From Balanoglossus misakiensis (Eukaryota; Hemichordata), in contig CM082596.2 of NCBI GenBank assembly GCA_040954595.2, forward strand, positions 310,001 to 374,000: DNA of 64,000 bases, in the 5' to 3' direction. Below, in pieces: positions 11,908 to 25,000 of this stretch (positions within the stretch are counted from its first letter, which is position 1; each line of letters starts with the position of its first letter). A program made the translations under genes and the position numbers. Under the pieces are notes generated by a model. That model was not told the origin of the DNA, searched no databases, and saw only the letters and a list, made by a program, of their open reading frames with translations.

Positions 11908-14900
11908 TAACCTACTTTATATGTTATGTAAAAAATTCAATAGTTTGATATGCTAGGATTATCTTAAGAAACACAATCTTCTGAATTCATGCCAAGCCAT
12001 CCCTTTATAGTGGTGGTTCATACATGGCCTATAAAGGTAAACTGGAGTTGTTCTACTACCCTGAAACGGATACCAAATTCACCGCGCGCTAATGCGGATG
12101 TAATCATTATATTCTCCTCTCACTTGCTTCATAGAGTCTTCCTCAATCCTGGTTATAAAAAAACAAGTTCGATTTACGTCATTGCACCTTGGCTGACATA
12201 CGAGAAGTAATAGCAACAAATAGATCAGCTCACGTCACCCCTTCATTTCCAGAGGTACGACTAATTGAGTACTTTGGGAGCATACGTAAGATTCAGTGTA
12301 CAATTTCTGCCACAGGGTTTAATTCACCAGTAAATAGCTGTATAGAAACCATGTTGTGAAACAGAACACACTGAGAAACTTATCAGCTTTCACATAGTTT
12401 GCTTTGCTTCATCAGAAGGCTATTTTGCACATAGTGCCCATGCTTGTGTCTATTATCACACGAGATGTAATTTTTTGTGTGTGAAAATATGGAAATTTAA
12501 GTTACCTGTGTATGTTGTGAGTGGAAGAATCATTGACAGATGTGTCATCAGGATCATGTTTAATGGCTTTAATGACCCTTAATAGCTTTGTTTACTTGAC
12601 CACTTATGGGATCACTGACGTTAAAGTTGTCACCTATTAAATTCAGTGGTTTGCACTTGACCTATAAGTGGTTCATTAAATTGTTTTCACCCATTCCCCG
12701 GGTATATTCTTCCCGTTTGACTTTTGACGGTAGAGTCAGCTGTACTGCACATTTTATATGTTAACAAAAATCAAAGAAGTTCAAGTAACTCCAAGACTGT
12801 TACCAGAATCCCTTATATTGCTTACTATAAAGTCAAATCCATATGCTGCATAGTCAAAACCATATAAAACTGAATATATCTCGACGGCACTATAATTATG
12901 CTTCATTTGTCATCAAAGTAGACGGTTATTATTGGGTAATTTAACATGTACAAGTTGACTGGCGCCTGTACAAATTGTTTTGTAATATCATATCGATATA
13001 TTATGCTTGTTGCTATTTTAATCTAATAATTTGCCGGGTATCATTTAGCGCTTGTCACATTAAATGCAACTTTAATATATTGCATTGGAATGCACTTCGC
13101 GATCTTTAACCTATGTGATATAATATGCAACTCAATTTATTCCAAAGATTTTGAACCAACATGACGGGAACACACAGGTGTCAAATTCAATTAGAAAAAT
13201 ACATGTTCTTCGTCTGTTTGAAGACAGAATAAAATACTGTTAAATGCTTATACAAAACATACCAGAATGTAGTCGATTTGTTACTACACAAAAATATGAT
13301 AATATTATATGACTGCATGAGCTTGTCGATGTGATAAAACTGGTACAAGTTTATCATAACTTGACTGTAAATGTACTACATCACTGATAGATTGATGTGT
13401 GTAGAACAGTGTCCGTTACCATGAAGTGATACGTGACATCAATTTCTGAGTAATTTCTTTGCTAATGTTGCATAATACACATACATCACAGTTTCATCGC
13501 TTTAAAAGTTGGTTAAATGGACTGTAAAATCACATTTCCCATTAAAGGGTCCATTTATCAATTTTCATTCAGACTTGCCACAGCGCGAATACGCTAAGCA
13601 CTTATTTAAACTTAGCTGAATCAATTTATTTCAACATCCACTCACAAGTGGGGGGACTGTGTCATCGATAGTAACTAATAATTATTATGATGGTGATTAT
13701 GCCCTTGTCACTTTGCCATGGAACTCAAATAGCTTTCCCTTTTAGGTTCAATGATGACCCAGATAAACTCTAGCCTGGTCTTAAAGACTTTTTCTCCTGT
13801 TCAATCTATTTCATAAGATTTCATCTCTATATTTAAAACAGAAGAGTTCAAACAGAACATTCCTTTTCCTGTATCTTTCCAAAGATCTCTTCACTGATGT
13901 ATTTGAGAGTTGCCTGGTCCTTGACTGGTTGTACTCACTCACTCTTTCTGAATTTTGTAAAATGATTTGTTGACAGTAAATTTGCTCGTTTTCAATTTCA
14001 TACTGAGGGGACCAGGATCGCTAATTATCACAAAAACCCAAAACATGCATTCAAAAATACAAACTAAAACAGAACATTGATTAAGATGCACAGCTTATGT
14101 CACAGTCAAAATGTGTTGAAGAAAGCCACACTGGTGTCAGAGTATATTGCCTACTTTTCACTGTTTGATATTGTGTTTTCATGGAGTCAGTAAAGCTGTC
14201 AAAGTGTACATGTACGTCATAAATGATCTCTGACCTTTATAGCTATTGTATGTGAAGTATTATTTGCGTTTACTGTCGTGGTTCAGTATCTTGGTATAAG
14301 CATTCAAAGTTTAGGGAGAAACATTTTTCACTATCGTTGTTGTTCAAACTGTCCTACATTCCCTACACTTCTGTTTTTCCAATGCCAATTGCCAAAATTG
14401 CTGATTGCTAAAAACCACACCTGGGGTAAATTACAGCAAAGGCGTCATATGCAAAATTAGAATTGATAGTTACCCACATATCTGAATAGGCTGTATCTCC
14501 AGGGTCTTCCATTTAGATGCATTTCGATGACCAGAGATTGCAACCTAAAATACCGCATACGTTTTGACTTAAGGTTTATTTTTTCATTTTGAAAGCATCT
14601 TGGCAACAGCTATTGTACGCAGATCTTTAGTACTGTAGCATAGATTGGGAAAAGACTTTTCAGAACGCCTCCGGCATCAAAGTTTTTCAAGAATGAGGCA
14701 GGATGATGAAGTGAAACTTTAATGTCGAAAATGACACCTTACAGCAGTACAAAGCAGTGCCACTTATCAACGGGGCGCCGTAATAGCAAAACGTGATAAC
14801 CTAGCGATGCAGTGTCTCAAATACTGTTCCCGAGGGAAAACAATGGTCAAGTCCTAAAATTCTCACATGATATCGATACTTCTATGTGCCCAAATAAAGC

Positions 14901-15737
14901 TTGGACCCTTATAAGCAATCCTCTCTGCAGGCCAAAAGACCAACAACGGTTACTGATGCAGAATATTCATAAAGCGTCTTGAAGACTTCAATCTACAATA
15001 TGGAAAAGTCATCTTCGATGCAAAATTATCAGTCTCTAAATCAAACGGTTGACGTCATCTTTAAAATAGAGGATTATTTATCAACAGATTCAGTGCTAAT
15101 CGTTTGGTTCTCCAGGGAAATGACTTATGGATATGGATTGAATTGCAAAGACGTCTCATGACCCCAATTCTATTTTCCGTTATTCTGTATTAAAACTTTG
15201 CTTGACGAATTGGCTCTCTAATTGAAGATAAGTTGAAGTCTTTCAGAAAAAAAGTGTCAAATACCTTCACAATATTCATTACCTTTTCCAAATCTAAAAT
15301 CCTTCTCATGTAAGATTTCAAGACAACTTAATTGTAGTAAAATCTTTATAAACACCAAACGAAGGCACATTGCGGCAAAACTAAACAACCGCAAATACAC
15401 AACAAACTAAATATGGGAGGATACAAGTCAGATTTCACAACGTTTTTGCTGTCGTCTGCTGCAGTACCATCCGCGATGAAAAATTCGAATGATCAAACCT
15501 ATGTAGTGTGATATGTTGAATCATCACCAAGTGATTTGTCAATGGAAGTACGGTATTTCTTTCGTGATATTTTAAGCTTGTTTATTGTTTTGTTTTGTTT
15601 TAAAAATGGCCAATTACTGTTTACCCTCCTGGGTGGAGTGTTCTTCTAATAAAGGGAGTGCAGCAAGAATCTATTTCAGACCTGTCTGAATAAACGCTCC
15701 GGGCAGAAAGACACAGACTCCAATCTATATCTCACAG

Positions 15738-15939
15738 TTCAGACTTCCGGCCTGTGGGGATTGAATATTACTACCTGTCTGTGTATGCCCTTGCCAGAGG
15801 AAAGCATTTTGCTAGAATCAGGTGGGCAAATTATGATCTCTTGTCAGCCAAGAATTTCAATCTTGATATGGCCGTATATGAAAAGCCAAGATGTCCAAGC
15901 AACATCAACGCCTGTAACAATCATAGATTGATGATTTAA
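15738..15939 (+). CDS. candidate exon (terminal, or spliced to 16059)
   Basis: A good acceptor (CTATATCTCACAG) at 15737 opens a frame of 66 codons ending at TAA 15937-15939. GC is raised and the composition is protein-like, including SVYALARGKHFARIRWANYD and YEKPRCPSNINACNN. The entry phase is 2. If it is internal, the best donor is GCCT then GTAACA at 15913/15914. That donor is mediocre but leaves phase 1, which matches the next candidate exon starting at 16059 (intron about 145 bp). No family was recognised. Confidence 0.3.
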
Positions 15940-16058
15940 ACATCGAGTAATGGCTACTGCCTTCCTTTACGAATTTTGATCCGACTGTGACCGCCATCAG
16001 TCTGATCTTTTTGCCTGAATTCCCTTTTCATCTATTACATTTCACTGTGTCCATGCAG

Positions 16059-16270
16059 GGATGAATTCGGCAAATCAAACTAAGTCAGTGGGCAGAACTG
16101 AATGCAGAACTTTCGAATGCAAAAACACGAGTGCCAAAGATGCTCACCCTACACCTTTGATCAGAAGGGGGCGTATTTTGAGCTCGACATTTAGCAAAAG
16201 CTTATTAAGCTTCAGGTCATACAACTCCGTGGGATTTGAGAGAGTCTTCATTGTAATGATTCTGGCTTAA
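16059..16270 (+). CDS. candidate exon with strong acceptor
   Basis: The acceptor is the strongest on this strand in the region: a long pyrimidine-rich stretch (TTCATCTATTACATTTCACT onward) ending CCATGCAG at 16058. Only one frame stays open, entered in phase 1, running 69 codons to TAA at 16268-16270. The peptide begins MNSANQTKSVGRTECRTFEC. No strong donor lies inside, so it would be a terminal exon. No polyadenylation signal stands out downstream. It may be a chance open frame behind a good acceptor. Confidence 0.25.
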
Positions 16271-16799
16271 AGCAGTATCAGTCTTTCTTAAGAAGTAAAT
16301 GCATAAATTTTTATTTGCTCCATCTTGCCATGCAATGAGAAAATTCAAATGAACAGAAAAATATTTTGTGACAGCCATATTATAACATTTGTTATTCACA
16401 AAGATGGCATGAACAGGTTTTTAAATATGTTCTTCACTTTTGGAATCACCTTTTAGGGGCAGGTATTATTTGTAGACACCATTCCTTACACATTCTCTTG
16501 GTGGCAACCATGGGAGGAATGCACAAAGTGGGAAATTTCCACACACACACACGTACGGGGATACTAGGAGTGAGAAACTAACCATGTGGTCATGTTTTCG
16601 CAACTTCCCAATACATATTCACCCAACACAATTATCATCTGTATATCCCCATGAGAGAAATTTCGTGAAAACTAATTTTCAAAAGTCAAATAGGGTTTAC
16701 CTGAACATTCTTCTGGGTCGTGCTTGGTACTATTTTGAAGCTAATAACATACATTTCAGGGGGGAATCTGTGATGGCGTCTGCGATAAGCCCATGGAAG

Positions 16800-16823
16800 T
16801 GTTATATTTAATTAAATATAACA
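16800..16823. repeat. 24-bp perfect palindrome
   Basis: Twelve bases (TGTTATATTTAA) are followed directly by their exact reverse complement, with no spacer. The composition is AT-rich. Confidence 0.85.
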
Positions 16824-18749
16824 GGGAATCATTGGGTAGCCATTACATTTGGCAGTTTCGAAATTATCACATAGGACATGGTTTCTTCCTTAGAAGTCAT
16901 ACATTAACGATTTGACTGGAATCACGTTTGTAGATCATTGGTGATGTGTAAATTCTAGAGATACAAGTCCCCTTGAGGGTTACAGCCAAACAGAATCCAA
17001 TTTATCGATCGTAGAAATCACAAAGTGTTGTCACATTAAGCAATGGGGATTATTAGGTGAACGAAAACATATTTGTTTTATTAATGACAATTGGTGATTT
17101 CTTTTCAAGGGTCACTTTCAAAAGTATTGATTTTCTCGTGTTATTCTCTTGTTATTGTACATGGTTTATTAATAAAACATAGAAGAGAGCAGGAGAATAC
17201 ATTGGCGCCACCACATTTCACTAGAGATTTCCAAGAAATTTCTAGGAACCCTGTCTCGAATTAAGCAAGATAGGCTACAGAATTGGTTATGGGCTATGAT
17301 TTCAATGAGGTCACGGAAGCCAACCACTTGGAGTTAGATCAATTTGTTAAATGTCAATTGCAAGCGAATATTGGCCATAAAAATTATGGTAAACACCATT
17401 CATGATTTGCAACCGCAGCAGCAACTTTGAACCTGAAATGTTGTCAGCAGGACGACAAACACTGTTTGGATTACGATGACGCCAAAATATACAAATATTC
17501 AGACAAGTAATCTTTGCCCCTTGTGATGTCACGAAGGAGCAGCTTCAATGTTTTTTCTGTTATGAGTGTATTGCTTTCTAGTCTCCTAAGTCACGTGAGT
17601 AATTGACGTTTATGTTTTTGAATCACCTGCTTCAAGATGTTAACGGGACTTTTAAAGACTTTTATTACTTTCATGTCCAAGTTAAGATTATAAAATTCAA
17701 CATACCAATTTATGAAAAATCTAATGAGACAAGACTAATTACTGAACATTTCATGTACATGGCTTCTTATCCTGCATAATGTATACCTGAGCTTACGCGA
17801 GTGAGAATAAAATCAAAAGAAAATTGTGTTTGGGGACCATAGAAGTCAATGACCATAAATACCAATCGTTTTTAAAGTACAATTTATATTTCCACTTACC
17901 ACGAGCACATGGAGTTATATTAAGGGAATTAGATGTCGACGTGCAATGGATACAAGTATGTCATGACTGTGGCAATTCAAATGCATAATCCATAACAACT
18001 ATTCTGTAAATTACCAGGAGGTCCTTCATTGTGTACATAAAATGACTACGGGACGCCCATTAGATATATTGTGCTCGTAAATCTGACGTGCAAATTGGGA
18101 ACGAAGGAAAGGTGACTGCAGGTGTAAAGATGGAGAATAGTGGTTTGTTTCAGCATGGACAAGGAAAAAGTTCCTTGGCTGTGCTTTCAATGCAGTCAGA
18201 TATCTTTATTTTGACTTTTGCCTATTTGCAAAGTAGTCAGCAACTCGATTTAAAAAAATTAAGCTTTAAATAATCTTGGATATGCTTTTAATTCTATCTA
18301 TTAAATGATATTGCCTGATAGTATATCAAGAAAACACTTATTTATGACAAAATGACCAAAAAACAAAAGAAATCATCAATTCGATTGTGCCCATCATTCC
18401 ACAAGCATATTATACAGTACATATGCATGCATGCAGGCGGATTCGACAGCCAGACAGGCAGGCAGAATAACAGGTCACACTATATGTCTTTTTTCATAAA
18501 AATTATCAGCTTGCCGTGACCTACGCTATTGATAATTACAAGGGACGACAGAAATGCCAACTAGCACATATTATTTGTGTCATCACATCACAGGGAGCAT
18601 GTATTTTTATCCGCTATAGTAGAGTCTGGTTACAATTTAATGGATGGATATGTGTTCTACCGCTTGAAAAGGGGTCCGTATGAAATACAATATGAATAAT
18701 GATGGGCATAAATGATTTTGAAGTATGTAGGCCTACTGGCGGTAAGCTA

Positions 18750-18777
18750 TAGTGTAATGGTCCACCTCTTCAAATCC
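18750..18777 (+). other. tRNA-like A-box and B-box words, collapsed spacing
   Basis: TAGTGTAATGG fits the Pol III A-box pattern TRGYNNARNGG at every position, and TCTTCAAATCC matches the B-box pattern at 9 of 11. They start only 17 nt apart, too close for a tRNA. This may be a deleted SINE relic or coincidence. Confidence 0.2.
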
Positions 18778-20051
18778 CCAATTAGGCCTGGGGACGAGTA
18801 AATGATTGGAGATATATGTTCCCTGTGCCATGTATAAGACAGCGGAGCAAAATTATGAGGACAAGTTTGCTTGCGCTATCTACCGTACGTTCATCAGGCC
18901 AAAGTTTTCTTCGGAGTACAGTTAATCAAAAAGTTCGTAAACAAAGAGCAACCCATGATGACAGCTACGATTTCTTTCCAGTGTAAACTGAAAACTGCCT
19001 GCGTACTTGTGAAGAGTATTCTCAAGAGAAGACACGACAACCTTATATTTTTATCCATCAAACAGGGCTTACCTTGAACGTTTCACCAGAGACTTCAGTG
19101 CGTTCACATCAACTGAAGATCACCTGATCTCTGCCAAACTATTGTGTGTTCTTGCACGCAGTCCCTATCTCCGTTGACAAATTGCTGGGGTATACTTCTT
19201 GATTTGCCAAGGAAGACGACGATGGTGCTCTGATCTTGATGGCTATGAAAGAAATAAATAGCGGAGATTGCCTTAACGTTAACAGGTTACAGGGAATGCC
19301 TAATCCTCCTCGGATCGTAAAAGTAAATCAATATCAAATAGCTTAGCCTAAGTAATGGGATTTCCCGGAGGGGCGATCGCCGGTAGCCACAACAGAGAAT
19401 CGTCAGAATTAGCTTAACTCGTCAAGGCTGGAATTGAAGCCGTGTGTAATAATGTCTTTCATGAACTCATTAAGACACTTGTGGGCTGGCAAGGTGCCGC
19501 TGTTATCGCCCCAAAGATGCCTGACAAACACACATGCCATTGCTTAAAGTGATTCAGCCAAAGATGATCCAACGCAAAGCTTCTTACTGTATTATCTAAA
19601 TCCCCATTTCAGCCTGCACCACTTATAATTCACTATGAAATAATCTATGCCCTGAGCAAAAACTGTATTTGTAATGAAACATCAACCATAGTGAGTCGTC
19701 TTCGTGCTCATGTTCTCACATGCGAAAGTATGCACTATGTTAGAAAATGATTTTAAAGTCATTTGGAAGTCTATAACTATACCTACTGTTATTTCTCATA
19801 TATTAACATGATATCATATATCTTCCCATGTTTTTAATGAAACATGACGTTCGTATACTATCGCCTTGTATGTAATATTTTTTTCCGTTTTATAGATGAT
19901 GCATGCTGTTGTGTCATATGAGGATATATCGCCCTAAGCAGAATCTGTGAGCTTGTACATCGGACCCATTAACAGACACATAGCCATAACATAAAACATT
20001 CACGTAGGCCATTGTCGACATCATTGGCTTTCCATGGATGTCAGACGGCAT

Positions 20052-21063
20052 CTATTGGATTAATAAAAGGTAATGGTGTCTGAGAAACAATAAGGGGTCT
20101 TCAGTATTGATTCCTTGACCCACACGTGTTTCCCCGAGCAATAAGTTAATTTGGCTGATTAGAAAAGTGAATGGAGTTATCGCGGGCAGCGTTAGGATTG
20201 TGAGCGATGCTGGCCAGGCAAGATATGAATGTTGTCGACAACCTGAAACCTCTGTCCGTCGACTTTGGTGAGTTAGGGTATTTACCAATTTGGTTCGAGG
20301 CAATATTTTCTAATGAGATAGGGGTTCTATTATCTTCATTACAAGCAAAACACCCAAAATTGTTGCCCACAAATGGTGGTTGTATCCAATTGCTTCTGTT
20401 ATTCCCCAAACGCAGCATGAAACAGAGTACGGGCTTGTAAGTTCACAACTGGGTAGTAGCTCAAAATCTAACCAAACATAGACGTAAATCGCCAGACTGA
20501 TTGGTGCATGATGGCAATAAAATCACTTTATTGGAAACTTTCACTTGGGAATCAGACTTGATACCATGCGCATTGTACCAGTCACCACTATCAAAAGATA
20601 GTGCTAGTTCCTAACAGAATCAAGTTACAGATGATGATTTGAAAATCCCAATCACGTTCCTAGCATTTGGTAAGTTTGTACCGGAAACGGTGCATTCAGG
20701 CTGTGAAATCATTACAGAAATTACAAGTTTGTAACGAAACATTGTCAACGACTGAGCAAACTGCATACCTGACAAAATTTCTACGGTTGCCATGCGTAAC
20801 CATGATAACAAGCCTCTTAAATACATTTGATTTATGCTTTGCCATTTAAAGGCCAACCCACAAAAAGAAGTACAGTATGTGCTAGAGTTGCAACGTCCAA
20901 GGACATGATCTTTGGGCATTAAATGTAATTTATTAAAAGAAGACAGGTGTGAAATGTTTTTATCTGTAAAAGAAAGACAAAATGAATACTTACAGTGAAT
21001 TGTAAGTCTACATGCTTCCCCAACAATATGTGATTTTTTAACAGAAGGCAAGTGTAATTCCAA
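20052..21063. other. cluster of overlapping open frames, coding strand undecided
   Basis: Between 20052 and 20440 GC rises and several frames are open on both strands (77-90 codons). A strong plus-strand donor (GACTTTG then GTGAGTTAG, near 20269) ends two open plus frames, one reading RIVSDAGQARYECCRQPETS and the other MNVVDNLKPLSVDF. From 20620 to 21063 the minus strand has a 147-codon frame, the longest non-repetitive one apart from a 151-codon frame near 47 kb. It contains a good minus donor (TTGTCAG then GTATGC, near 20767). No frame is clearly favoured and nothing was recognised. I expect at most one small exon here. Confidence 0.2.
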
Positions 21064-21120
21064 CGTGATTTATGATGTTGTATAATCTACATGATATTTA
21101 TGTAGTTCTAATATTGAAAA

Positions 21121-21139
21121 ACAGTGTGCGACACACTGT
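21121..21139. repeat. short perfect hairpin, 8-bp arms
   Basis: ACAGTGTG, CGA, CACACTGT. No function assigned. Confidence 0.7.
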
Positions 21140-22028
21140 CTTATGCATAATATAATTTATGGACTAAAGTGTCACCACATCCTGCAGATGTGAAGATTTG
21201 TTTTTGTTTTCATGAAATACGGGCAAACTGTACCATTTTCAAGAAAAGGGCAGAGGATTTTATATGAAATACTTTTTGATTACTTTCTTCCACTAAGTCC
21301 TTTAGTTTTAAAATTCATAGTGTCAATCTTTCATATTTGCATAGATATTGGTCAAGGAAACACACCTGACTTGTTTACATCTATGGCTAAATGACAAAGC
21401 TTGATATACTGCATGCGGAGCGACGTTGTGAAATTGTGTGTATAATTTAAGTCGACACGTTAATGCTGTTTGCAATTTTGATGATGGATGTTGTCACTGT
21501 GGTGAGTTTCTAGAATGTCAAGGAAAGACATCTAGTCCTGACGAATCACTCGATAATAATTACCATTACTCTTTTCTATAACATCTTATCAGCGTTTTGT
21601 TTCACAGTGCTAATCATGCCTTTTTTGTAGAATAGAGAGGTTCGTTTCTCTGAAACTAAATGATGCTTTGAAGGCAACTGGCCTCGGGGCGACTTTCCTG
21701 TTGACAAAATATCTTCTACGAAGGAAAACTCTTCCCCTCCTCTCACTTAATGGTCTCATGTATCTAATGTACGACTTAATGTAAGATAAATTAGTACAGA
21801 CTTGATCATTTTCATTGGAACGAAAAAAGTGGTAATGGACTAAACCTAACATTTCCTGGTCAAGTCTGAGTGAGGAGTCCAAGACTTACTTTCAATGTCT
21901 TTCAAGATTTAAAATTCCTGTAGAATTTGTGCGAGTCGATGTAGGGTTCATTTATAATATGCAAATGTCATCATCAGTCAATTGACAGAAAATATGAGTT
22001 AAGTGGTGTCCTGTGAATTACTCTGCTT

Positions 22029-22059
22029 GTACTTTCACTTATTTCGCTCGTGAAAGTAC
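22029..22059. repeat. perfect hairpin, 10-bp arms and 11-nt loop
   Basis: GTACTTTCAC at 22029-22038 and GTGAAAGTAC at 22050-22059 are exact reverse complements. It is the longest exact spaced stem I saw outside the MITE-like element. There is no poly-T tract after it and no known family. Confidence 0.75.
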
Positions 22060-25000
22060 TGAATACACCATATCATTTGTGAAAATAATTTCTGTACGGC
22101 ACGGATAAGACGCAGAAGTCACAGCGTTCTTTTATATTATCTTGCCATAATGTCTATGGTAAAAATATCCTCAGATGTTGTAATCGACATTAATTTTGAA
22201 GGTATATAATTACACCTCATCTAGTCGGCACCAGACACTTATCATGGCAAATCAAACATACCAGAATATTTACAATGTATCTTATAGTGTACTGAGCATC
22301 AAATGATGTTCAATTTTGCAGCATCGGGCTTCCGGGAATTAGTTTGAATTTAATGCGATTGCCTGTCATTTTGATTTTTGCACCTAGTCTCACTTATAAA
22401 TGCATTTTTTTCTGAAAGCAAGCATAAGCCAGGATGATCTTTGAGCTTGTTCTTTGGCTTTGAAGGGAAGGGGGAGGCTACTTTTAATATCTGCTCGAGC
22501 AATGTATGAGAGCAAATTTACACGTCGTATAAATGTATATAGCATAATGATTATTTCCTGGTACATGATAGTCTACGCTAGAAAGTTTCAGGATGTTCTT
22601 ATATGAATGTCTTTGAGTAATATCGCACAGATATTCGACATACATGTTGCATAGATATCATGGCAAATTTCAAGGGTTTTCGGAAGTTTCCAGACTTCAC
22701 CAAAATATACTAATGCCAGGAACATGCAAAATTTGCATTATCAAAAGTGCCGACTCTTTGCGGCGACACTTAGAGACAGACGACTAGTGGCACCAGGAGG
22801 GTACACGCTTGATTTGTAGTCTTATAGGTACAGATTACCTCACAGGGGAAACTTCACGAGTGTTCGGACAAGATTTGCCACCTGGTTATGAGTGACGTCA
22901 CTAACATCATCAGTGTGAATAATTAAAATTCAATGCAAATCTGAAAGTAGAAACTGAGTATGCTTGATCCCTTCATGGCATCAATAAAGATGATAACGCT
23001 ATACACACTAAATCAAAAAATGATGTTATGAGTTCATATATTCTATTCTGGCAATATACAAGCTAGGTAATTATAGATGATGCTCAGTTGTGGTTGCTAT
23101 AGCTACAACTGCATGAGTTCCATTACTTCTGACCAGAGGCCAGGTTCAATCTTACAAAACCCGGTGCTCAGGTTTGCATGGTGCTACTGCCAGTATCAGG
23201 TTGTCGTTACGGGAATGCAGTCATTAAAGCAAACATTAACTCACACCTAGCCCAAGGAAGGAATTCCAGTACTTTTTAAACGTCAGTGTCACCACATCGT
23301 ACAAAATCTTCAAGACAACTGTGACTTTAACTCAGAACTGCCGGACGGAATTTGGAAACCAGAAGAGATATCCACTACAATAAGTGACAAAGATGCTTTT
23401 CTAAGTAGTATAATACACGAGCGATGACATGTGTTCTGAATCTAACCTGTCCAAGGTCTCTGCCAGAATGATGATGATGGAAGCCCTGGCTATCGATGAT
23501 ACAATGGTCACCAATGGTGCAAATTTGGCGAGACAGAAAGGGTATCCTATGAAAAAACATTCGCTTTCTTCGCATATTTCAAAGATTGATTTTAGAAGTG
23601 AAGGTTTAGACTTTAATTGACTAGATCGTGTGATAAGGTTCCATAAGTAGTTATACTATTAACTTACTGCACACGTCTTCTTTTGTGGCACACAGGGTCA
23701 GAAAAGATGTTTGAACTGTACTATAAACACGTCGTCTTGGTCGTTAAGTTGGTCCACTTGTGGCGATTAAAATTTAAGATCGATTTTATCGATGGCACAG
23801 GCGATGATGATTGAGATTTGCTTGTTAAAACCAACTTCGTCTCCACAGAGCCTAATGCAAACATCAAACTAAACTCTTGAGTCATTTATTTGGGTTGACA
23901 TTTATTTGCCAATTCAGTATAATTACAGATACCCTATAACAGTTCATGAAGATCGATTCCTTTCACATGACAATAGCATTATTCGAGAAACACCATGTGC
24001 AAAAGAGTGTTGTCTCATAATCATGGCTTTGCATGTTCTTGTGTATGTCTCACTGATTTAACTTATGTCAAGGGGTCGACACCTTCACAAACCATCGATG
24101 GATGTTTTCGCTTTCGATCACATACTTTAACAGGCCCATAGTAAAGTTAATTGCTACTTTAAGGAACACCAACCTAAGAACCTTAGCAATAATGCTAATA
24201 GACTAGATGGCGCGGAAAAAAACACACCCTTAGCAAATGTCAATCAGAAGTCAACCCACGAAGCTTCAACCTTTGGCTTACAAGCACAATTTTACTACAA
24301 CTTAATGGAGTTGGCTCCACTTACTTAAATGTAAAAAAAATATTCTACATCTGGTCCAGATACATCACATAAAGAGGGCTCATTGATATGATTACATAAG
24401 AATAGGTCAACATATTTCTTGATGATCCTTGAAAATGCTATATAACTTCTAAATAAAATCGTTGTATTAATTGCATTATGCAAATAAACCCTGTACATAC
24501 ATGGATATGTATGCATGTTAGCCATACCAAGTGCCATCTATGAGGGCTCAGCGAATCACACCCATCAAGAGGCCTCATTCGACTTGTTTTTGCTACAGTG
24601 TAAAACCTTTACTTTTGCATGGCCACACAACGAACATCAGTTTTCTACTGCATTGGATATGCCTTCACCACCAAGTGGGTATTTTGAATCAGAAGAGTGA
24701 ACGTGGTCGTTAACGATACCAGGCCTTGGGCATGAGGAAGGCGGGATGAGAAAACATGAGTTAATGGATCTTTTGGCCCAACGGGATAGAGTAAGACTAT
24801 TCAGTTGACGGTACGGGTGACGAATATCGCTTTCAGGGACAACATAGTTTTCTTGTCTTCCCACATTAGAGAGAGGCAGCACACATGACATCTAGTCAAC
24901 ACTATGCAGGTTTGCAGTTATTGTACTTTGCCGTGCCATTAAAGAAGCAGACAAGCCTTTCAGCGAATCTATCCAAGTGACCAAGCCCCACTGACTTATT

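Larger units (their letters stand above)
10894..15737. other. noncoding stretch
   Basis: No supported gene. It holds a CT-rich tract at 11179-11209 and one copy of a 19-bp repeated E-box sequence at 11889-11907. A T-rich TTTTG tract lies near 15583-15604. Confidence 0.45.
16271..20051. other. noncoding stretch
   Basis: No supported gene. It contains a 24-bp palindrome at 16800-16823 and a Pol III A-box-like word at 18750-18760. A weak 79-base exon-like interval on the minus strand at 16701-16779 was not accepted. Confidence 0.4.

Noticed and set aside
16701-16779. Minus-strand 79-base exon-like interval ending in GTTCAG/GTAAAC
   Set aside because: The acceptor is unconvincing and the opposite strand is open over the same bases; kept only as a weak possibility.
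21453-21499. Plus-strand cysteine-rich fragment (NFDDGCCHC) before a GTGAGT donor
   Set aside because: Only about 15 codons; the CCXC word alone does not support a VWC domain and the acceptor is weak.
23401-23653. Minus frame resembling GPCR helix 3 (CLAKFAPLVTIVSSIA... ending LDR)
   Set aside because: The conserved Cys to Arg distance is 29 rather than the usual 25, the hydrophobic run comes partly from an ATG/GAT-type simple repeat, and flanking sequence shows no receptor features.
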